DNA of 5,959 bases from an uncultured Ruminococcus sp. (lineage in GTDB: Bacteria; Bacillota; Clostridia; Oscillospirales; CAG-272): the NCBI GenBank assembly GCA_902783905.1, contig CACZSP010000117.1, positions 1 to 5,959 on the forward strand, in the 5' to 3' direction. The translations under genes and the position numbers were made by a program. A model generated the notes under the pieces. That model worked only from the letters and a program-made list of their open reading frames with translations, had not been told where the DNA came from and did not search any database. Shown here in pieces: positions 1 to 3,380 of the stretch; the first letter of the stretch is position 1, and each line of letters starts with the position of its first letter.

Positions 1-984
1 GAGATCTGGAACGAGCCGGACGGCAAACACTGCTGGAAACACGGCGCCGACGGAGCCGAATACGGCCGCTTCGCCGCCGACACGGCAAAGGTAATAAAGA
101 AGGCCGACACGTCCGCGAGAGTTTTCGTCGGAGCGACCTGCAACGCAAATCTGCCCTTCATCTGCGCGGGTGCAGCCGAAGGAATGCTGGACGACGCAGA
201 CGCGATCACCTATCACTGCTACACTCCGAACGACAAGGTCATGCGGGACCAGCTGATCACCCTTCGCGCCCTTGCGGAAAGACTCAAACCCGGTCTTTCG
301 GTCATTCAGGGCGAATCGGGGACCCAGTCGAAGGGCGGCGGACACGGAGCCCTCCGTACCGGCGCCTGGACGGAGGAAAAACAGGCGAAATATCTTGCCC
401 GGCATCTTGTCACCGATCTATATTACGGAGCCGAATTTACGTCGTATTTCTCCACGATGGATATGATAGAAGCCCTCAACGGGACGACCGGCGACGTTGC
501 CAGTTATCTTGACTACGGTTATTTCGGAGTTCTCGGAGCCGATTTCGACGAAAACGGTTTCGCCGTCGGCGACTACACACCGAAGCCCTCCTACCGCACC
601 CTTCAGGTGCTCGCCGCCGTCCTTGAAGGAGACTGGACTCCCTGCGTGCTTCCGGTCCAGCCGAGGCCCGCGAAATCGCCTCTTGTTTTCGGCGACGACG
701 CCTCGGATTTCGGAGTCAGAGTCTGCTCGTTCCGGCGCGGGGACGGGTCCGCCGCCTTCATTTACTGGTACGCGTCGGATATGATGACGACGTCCTACTG
801 CGGGACCGAGACTTTCAGAGTCGGCGGCATGCCGCTGCCCGACCGCTTTATCGATCTTTACGACGGTACCGTCTATTCGATTCCCGACGGGGTCGTCGAG
901 GAGACACCCGGCGGATACGTGCTGAAAAACATGCCTCTGTCGGATCGTCCGATGATGCTGGAATTCGGCGGTTTCGTCAGATAA
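1..984 (+). CDS. Clan GH-A glycoside hydrolase, C-terminal part (5' truncated by window edge)
   Basis: The reading frame is open from base 1 to TAA at 982-984, giving 327 codons without the N-terminus. Visible residues 1-7 read EIWNEPD, the WNEP signature whose Glu (visible residue 5) is the acid/base catalyst of clan GH-A TIM-barrel hydrolases. A second conserved-looking Glu in VIQGESGTQS (visible residue 105, codon 313-315) is in the right place for the nucleophile at the end of strand beta-7. The ITYHCYTP segment between them fits strand beta-6 chemistry. Barrel-closing sequence (YFGVLGADFDENG, then KPSYRTLQVLAAVLEG) is followed from about visible residue 210 by a beta-rich tail typical of the C-terminal sandwich domain of GH39/GH5-like enzymes. 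It probably cleaves a plant or mucin-type polysaccharide, but the exact GH family and substrate cannot be fixed from this fragment. Any signal peptide would lie outside the window. It converges on the downstream membrane-protein gene across a shared terminator and shows no link to pyrimidine synthesis. Confidence 0.85.
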   Translation, partial: EIWNEPDGKHCWKHGADGAEYGRFAADTAKVIKKADTSARVFVGATCNANLPFICAGAAEGMLDDADAITYHCYTPNDKVMRDQLITLRALAERLKPGLSVIQGESGTQSKGGGHGALRTGAWTEEKQAKYLARHLVTDLYYGAEFTSYFSTMDMIEALNGTTGDVASYLDYGYFGVLGADFDENGFAVGDYTPKPSYRTLQVLAAVLEGDWTPCVLPVQPRPAKSPLVFGDDASDFGVRVCSFRRGDGSAAFIYWYASDMMTTSYCGTETFRVGGMPLPDRFIDLYDGTVYSIPDGVVEETPGGYVLKNMPLSDRPMMLEFGGFVR

Positions 985-1000
985 CCTGAAAATTCTCACT

Positions 1001-1049
1001 AAAACGATACCGCACGGTCGCTTCACTGCTGACCGGGCGGTATCGTTTT
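1001..1049. terminator. Bidirectional intrinsic terminator between convergent genes
   Basis: Perfect 13-bp arms at 1001-1013 (AAAACGATACCGC) and 1037-1049 (GCGGTATCGTTTT) continue inward, after one A/G mismatch, into CGGTC 1015-1019 / GACCG 1031-1035, with an 11-nt loop. The plus-strand transcript ends in the TTTT of the right arm, and the minus-strand transcript in the complement of AAAA at 1001-1004. One hairpin can therefore terminate both the glycoside hydrolase (stop 17 bases before it) and the minus-strand membrane-protein gene (stop 18 bases beyond it). The structure is seen directly; function is inferred from shape and position. Confidence 0.85.
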
Positions 1050-1066
1050 ATTCAATAATACTCCTT

Positions 1067-1723
1067 TTATCCGGCTTTTTTGCAGTTTATCCCGAAGATC
1101 AGCAGCGCCGTGTAAAAAGCCGCGGATCCGAGTATGCCTGACGGGAGGGTAAAGACGTAAAGAAAAAAGCGATTATCGATAAAATACGAAATCAGACTGA
1201 AGGACGAGAACAGATCGTAAACGGCACAGGCGATCGAGACCGCCGCGGCGATAATGATAAACACTCTTTTCTTTCGACCGAATATCGCCGCGAAGGTGAA
1301 GAACACCGCCGACGCCACGATGAGCAAAAGGTCGATCGTCCATTGCAGGATATACGTGATTTTCGATTTCACGTCCATTACGCCCAGATTAACGTTGAAA
1401 AATGAAACGAGGTCGCTGAAAAACAGATATATGAAGATGAGAGCCGTCAGCCCGAGGAAGACGTGTACCATCGCTTCTGCTTTCCCTTTTCCGAAAAACG
1501 CCGCCGTGTAAATGAGAAAAACGATGACCGGCGAAGAGGTAATGATTTTTGAAAGGATCGCCGTCGCCGAAGGCATCGTAAAGTGCGGCAGAAGCGATTC
1601 TGTTTCGTAAGTGAAGAACGACCCGATATTCCCGGTATACAACAAAACGAGAGAGATGATCGCGAGCACGATCATCACGATTTTTCCGGGCGTCCTTCTT
1701 CCCGGAACGATCTGCTGGTTCAT
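1067..1723 (-). CDS. Six-transmembrane hypothetical protein
   Basis: A 218-residue protein starting at ATG 1723-1721, stop TAA at 1069-1067. I do not recognise the family. Hydrophobic segments at about residues 14-33, 60-78, 86-109, 122-149, 152-172 and 186-212 predict six membrane helices. Basic clusters (RRTPGK at 9-14, GKGK at 78-81, GRKKR at 149-153, CKK at 214-216) alternate with neutral or acidic loops, so the positive-inside rule places both termini in the cytoplasm. No catalytic motif, nucleotide-binding loop or clear transporter signature is visible, and there are few charged residues inside the helices. The start is supported by an AAGGGGG Shine-Dalgarno sequence 7 bases upstream, and a near-consensus promoter lies further up, so it is likely a real, single-gene transcript ending at the terminator at 1001-1049. 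Substrate or role is unknown. It is divergent from pyrC, which does not by itself imply a pyrimidine role. Confidence 0.8.
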   Translation of the reverse strand: MNQQIVPGRRTPGKIVMIVLAIISLVLLYTGNIGSFFTYETESLLPHFTMPSATAILSKIITSSPVIVFLIYTAAFFGKGKAEAMVHVFLGLTALIFIYLFFSDLVSFFNVNLGVMDVKSKITYILQWTIDLLLIVASAVFFTFAAIFGRKKRVFIIIAAAVSIACAVYDLFSSFSLISYFIDNRFFLYVFTLPSGILGSAAFYTALLIFGINCKKAG

Positions 1724-1730
1724 TGTAATG

Positions 1731-1737
1731 CCCCCTT
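1731..1737 (-). promoter_or_regulatory. Ribosome binding site of the six-TM protein gene
   Basis: The minus strand reads AAGGGGG, 7 bases before ATG at 1723. This spacing fixes the start codon, since no other in-frame start near it has a comparable site. Confidence 0.8.
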
Positions 1738-1738
1738 G

Positions 1739-1757
1739 ATCCGGCGCGGTGCCGGAT
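1739..1757 (-). repeat. Inverted repeat just upstream of the membrane-protein RBS
   Basis: ATCCGGC 1739-1745 and GCCGGAT 1751-1757 are perfect 7-bp arms around a 5-base loop. In the minus-strand mRNA this forms a GC-rich hairpin ending one base before the Shine-Dalgarno sequence. It could stabilise the 5' end or affect ribosome access. No T-tract follows, so it is not a terminator. Function is inferred only from position. Confidence 0.5.
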
Positions 1758-1762
1758 GAATT

Positions 1763-1778
1763 CTTATCCTCGGATAAG
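1763..1778. promoter_or_regulatory. Palindrome at the +1 region of the minus-strand promoter (candidate operator)
   Basis: CTTATCC 1763-1769 and GGATAAG 1772-1778 are perfect 7-bp arms separated by two bases. The right edge is 7 bases from the -10 hexamer of the minus promoter, so the palindrome spans about +1 to +16 of that transcript, a classical repressor-operator position. It could instead form a short 5' mRNA hairpin, although a 2-base loop makes a DNA-binding site more natural. No cognate regulator is in the window. Confidence 0.5.
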
Positions 1779-1785
1779 TGTCTTT

Positions 1786-1814
1786 ATTATATAATTATTC
1801 CCGGGCAAAGTCAA
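1786..1814 (-). promoter_or_regulatory. Sigma-A promoter of the six-TM protein gene
   Basis: On the minus strand, TTGACT (complement of 1809-1814) and a perfect TATAAT (complement of 1786-1791) are separated by 17 bases, with an AT-rich stretch just upstream of the -10. Predicted +1 is near 1779, giving a leader of roughly 55 bases before the ATG. Only one -35 base departs from consensus, so strong basal activity is expected unless the palindrome at 1763-1778 is bound. Confidence 0.8.
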
Positions 1815-1854
1815 GTTTTTTCTTCTTCACGGGCATCCCGGGCGGAAATATCTG

Positions 1855-1884
1855 TTGACACGCCCTCCCGTTCTATGATATAAT
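1855..1884 (+). promoter_or_regulatory. Sigma-A promoter of the pyrC-carB unit
   Basis: A perfect TTGACA at 1855-1860 and a perfect TATAAT at 1879-1884 are separated by 18 bases. Predicted +1 is about A1891, so pyrC has an untranslated leader of about 160 bases. A fully consensus promoter makes sense if control is exercised downstream by attenuation. The -35 boxes of this promoter and of the divergent one are 40 bases apart, so the two could share upstream control. Confidence 0.85.
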
Positions 1885-1890
1885 ATTATC

Positions 1891-2010
1891 ATCTTGGACG
1901 GGGCGGATGACCGGCCGGGACAACAATACCATACTGTTCGGCTTTTCCGTCGATCTTTTTTTCGGTATGCGATCTGTTCCGGTCCGCCCAGAATCCGGGC
2001 GGATTTTTTC
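1891..2010 (+). promoter_or_regulatory. Transcription-attenuation leader of pyrC (antiterminator/terminator switch)
   Basis: Two mutually exclusive folds can be read directly. The terminator is TCCGCCC 1983-1989 with GGGCGGA 1997-2003. The antiterminator uses an upstream copy of the same 3' arm, GGGCGGA at 1901-1907, plus CCGG at 1911-1914. These pair with CCGG 1979-1982 and TCCGCCC 1983-1989, giving 11 pairs with one 3-base bulge and sequestering the terminator's 5' arm. A possible 7-bp inner stem, CATACTG 1930-1936 / CGGTATG 1963-1969, would bring the two sides together. A run of seven T at 1956-1962 is a potential pause site. Pyrimidine control of this kind is established for pyr operons, by PyrR in Bacillus and by UTP-sensitive translation coupling in enterobacterial pyrBI. 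I do not see the PyrR-binding consensus, and the controlling signal here is inferred. Confidence 0.65.
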
Positions 2011-2020
2011 TTCCGGATAA
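1907..2020 (+). CDS. Possible 37-codon leader peptide overlapping the pyrC attenuator
   Basis: ATG 1907 opens a 37-codon frame ending in TAA 2018-2020, in the same frame as pyrC but closed 30 bases before its start. It runs through the U-rich tract (codons GAT CTT TTT TTC) and across the entire terminator hairpin. That is the arrangement of the enterobacterial pyrBI leader peptide, where a ribosome following closely behind a UTP-starved polymerase blocks the terminator. Against it, the Shine-Dalgarno is poor: GGACGGGG at 1896-1903 lies only 3 bases from the ATG, and the 5' UTR would be about 16 bases. The peptide has no recognisable homology and does not resemble a dihydroorotase N-terminus, so any role would be in the act of translation. 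Confidence 0.3.
   Translation: MTGRDNNTILFGFSVDLFFGMRSVPVRPESGRIFSSG
1983..2009 (+). terminator. Intrinsic terminator in the pyrC leader (attenuator)
   Basis: The 7-bp GC-rich arms TCCGCCC 1983-1989 and GGGCGGA 1997-2003 surround a 7-base loop and are followed at once by six T (2004-2009). It is a textbook rho-independent terminator, placed after the pyrC promoter and 41 bases before the pyrC start, so it must be conditional for pyrC to be expressed. Confidence 0.85.
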
Positions 2021-2050
2021 CGGTACTTGTGTCAGAGGCGGTGTACGGAA

Positions 2051-3208
2051 ATGTCAATCGGCAAAATTTTAAGCTCGAATTCTTCCGGATATACCGTTCT
2101 TCCCGGCTTTTGCGACGTGCACGTGCATTTTCGCGAGCCGGGTTTTTCTTATAAAGAGACGATAGCGACGGGCTCGGCGGCGGCGGCGCGCGGAGGATAC
2201 ACGGCGGTCTGCACCATGCCGAATCTTGATCCCGTCCCCGACTCACCGGAAAACCTTGAAAAACAGCTCCTGATCATCGACCGCGACGCCTCGGTGAACG
2301 TATATCCCTTCGCGTCGATAACGATCGGCGAAAAGGGTGAGACGCTTTCGCGAATGGAGGAAATCTGCGAAAAATACGGCGCCCGGATCGCCGGTTTTTC
2401 CGACGACGGAAAAGGCGTCGCTTCGGAACAAATTATGCGCGAAGCAATGAAAACCGCGTCGCGGCTGGGTAAAATAATATCGGCTCACTGCGAAGATCTT
2501 TCGCTGACTCGCGGAGGCTATATCCACGACGGCGTTTACGCGGCGGCTCACGGTATCCCCGGGATTCCTTCGGAAAGCGAATGGCGCCCGATAGCGCGGG
2601 ATCTCGAACTTGCCGCCGAGACCGGATGCCGATATCACGTCTGTCACGTCTCCTGCCGGGAAAGCGTGTCTCTCATCCGCGAGGCAAAAAAGAACGGCGT
2701 CGACGTCACCTGCGAAACGGCTCCCCACTATCTGCTTCTCGACGAGACCTGTCTTCTGGACGACGGCAGGTTCAGGATGAACCCTCCGCTGCGCAGTCCG
2801 CGGGACCGGGATGCGCTGCTCGAAGGAATATGCGACGGAACGGTCGACGTGATAGCTACCGATCACGCCCCGCATTCGGCCGGAGAAAAATCGGGAGGAC
2901 TCGCCGGCAGCGCCTTCGGCATCGTCGGACTCGAGACCGCTTTTCCGGCTCTTTACACAAAACTCGTACTCGAGGGAATAATAACGCTTGAAAAACTTGT
3001 CGATCTGATCTGCCGCAACCCGCGGCGTCGCTTCGGATTTCCCGAGTGCGACGGATGGTCCGAATGGGAACTCGACCGGGAGTTTACCGTGGATCCCGAA
3101 GAATTCCTGTCGAAGGGAAGATCCACTCCCTTTTCCGGTATGCGGCTGCGCGGCGTCTGCACAAAAACGGTGTGCAACGGCAGAACGGTGTATGAAAGAA
3201 ACATCTGA
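2051..3208 (+). CDS. pyrC: Dihydroorotase, short form
   Basis: A 385-residue cytoplasmic zinc amidohydrolase that interconverts N-carbamoyl-L-aspartate and L-dihydroorotate, step three of UMP synthesis. The class I TIM-barrel motifs are in order: LPGFCDVHVHFREPG with metal ligands H24 and H26 and substrate Arg28; TMPN with Asn58; FSDDGKG with the D118/D119 pair at the bridging-metal position; ISAHCED with H146; HVCHVS with H199; and ATDHAPH with catalytic Asp271. ATG 2051 was chosen because AGAGGCGG (2034-2041) lies 9 bases upstream. The in-frame TTG at 2027 lacks a better site, and an in-frame TAA at 2018 closes the frame above it. The protein starts only about 16 residues before the first barrel motif, so the usual N-terminal strands of the split beta-sandwich (about 40-50 residues in Bacillus-type enzymes) are missing. 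The C-terminal strands (REFTVDPEEF to NGRTVYE) remain. It probably forms an operon with carB and is probably controlled by the leader attenuator. Confidence 0.94.
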   Translation: MSIGKILSSNSSGYTVLPGFCDVHVHFREPGFSYKETIATGSAAAARGGYTAVCTMPNLDPVPDSPENLEKQLLIIDRDASVNVYPFASITIGEKGETLSRMEEICEKYGARIAGFSDDGKGVASEQIMREAMKTASRLGKIISAHCEDLSLTRGGYIHDGVYAAAHGIPGIPSESEWRPIARDLELAAETGCRYHVCHVSCRESVSLIREAKKNGVDVTCETAPHYLLLDETCLLDDGRFRMNPPLRSPRDRDALLEGICDGTVDVIATDHAPHSAGEKSGGLAGSAFGIVGLETAFPALYTKLVLEGIITLEKLVDLICRNPRRRFGFPECDGWSEWELDREFTVDPEEFLSKGRSTPFSGMRLRGVCTKTVCNGRTVYERNI

Positions 3209-3216
3209 TTCATTTC

Positions 3217-3362
3217 ACCCCTCATCCGGTCGCTACGCGACCACCTCTCGCAGCGGCGGGTTCAGCCGGAACGGCTGACCTGGTCACCGGCGCGGCTCTG
3301 ACAGCCCCCCGGGCTGTCATTCAATACCGCGCCGCCGCTTCGCTACCCCGAGGGGGAAGGTA
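3217..3362. repeat. Branched inverted-repeat element between pyrC and carB
   Basis: Nearly the whole 172-base gap before carB is self-complementary. Stems seen: GGTCGC 3228-3233 / GCGACC 3237-3242; TCAGCCG 3262-3268 / CGGCTGA 3272-3278; TGACAGCCC 3299-3307 / GGGCTGTCA 3311-3319, enclosed by GGCGCGG 3289-3295 / CCGCGCC 3327-3333; CCCC 3346-3349 / GGGG 3352-3355; and an outer closing stem AGCGGC 3252-3257 / GCCGCT 3334-3339. The ends (CCCCTCATCCGG and CCCCGAGGGGGAAGG) resemble a short palindromic repeat that I recall scattered between genes of gut Clostridia, so a non-coding MITE- or REP-like element is the likely identity. No stem is followed by a T-tract, so it should not stop transcription. 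It may act in RNA processing or stability within the pyrC-carB mRNA. Boundaries are approximate. Confidence 0.65.
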
Positions 3363-3367
3363 ATACT

Positions 3368-3374
3368 AAAGGAG
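3368..3374 (+). promoter_or_regulatory. Ribosome binding site of carB
   Basis: AAAGGAG, 6 bases before ATG 3381, is a strong Shine-Dalgarno sequence that fixes the carB start. It lies just outside the structured repeat. No -35/-10 pair is visible between pyrC and this site, so carB is probably read from the pyrC promoter. Confidence 0.85.
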
Positions 3375-3380
3375 AAAAAC

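Noticed and set aside
418..1026. A 202-codon open frame on the minus strand over the glycoside hydrolase
   Set aside because: It is a shadow of the plus-strand gene and would begin inside the terminator hairpin.
2027..2050. Upstream TTG as the pyrC start, adding 8 residues
   Set aside because: The added residues resemble nothing in the family, and the ATG at 2051 has the better-spaced Shine-Dalgarno sequence.
1891..2050. Canonical PyrR binding loop
   Set aside because: The conserved anti-antiterminator consensus of Bacillus pyr leaders could not be found by eye. The AGAGGCGG at 2034-2041 is better explained as the pyrC ribosome binding site.
1894..2154. An 86-codon plus-strand frame starting at TTG in the pyrC leader
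   Set aside because: It would start about 3 bases after the predicted transcription start with no ribosome binding site, and it overlaps the start of pyrC in another frame.
2243..2875. A 210-codon open frame on the minus strand over pyrC
   Set aside because: It is antisense to the conserved dihydroorotase motifs and has no independent expression signal.
3291..3362. Terminator between pyrC and carB
   Set aside because: The hairpins are strong but none is followed by a T-tract, and carB has no promoter of its own, so read-through is the simpler reading.
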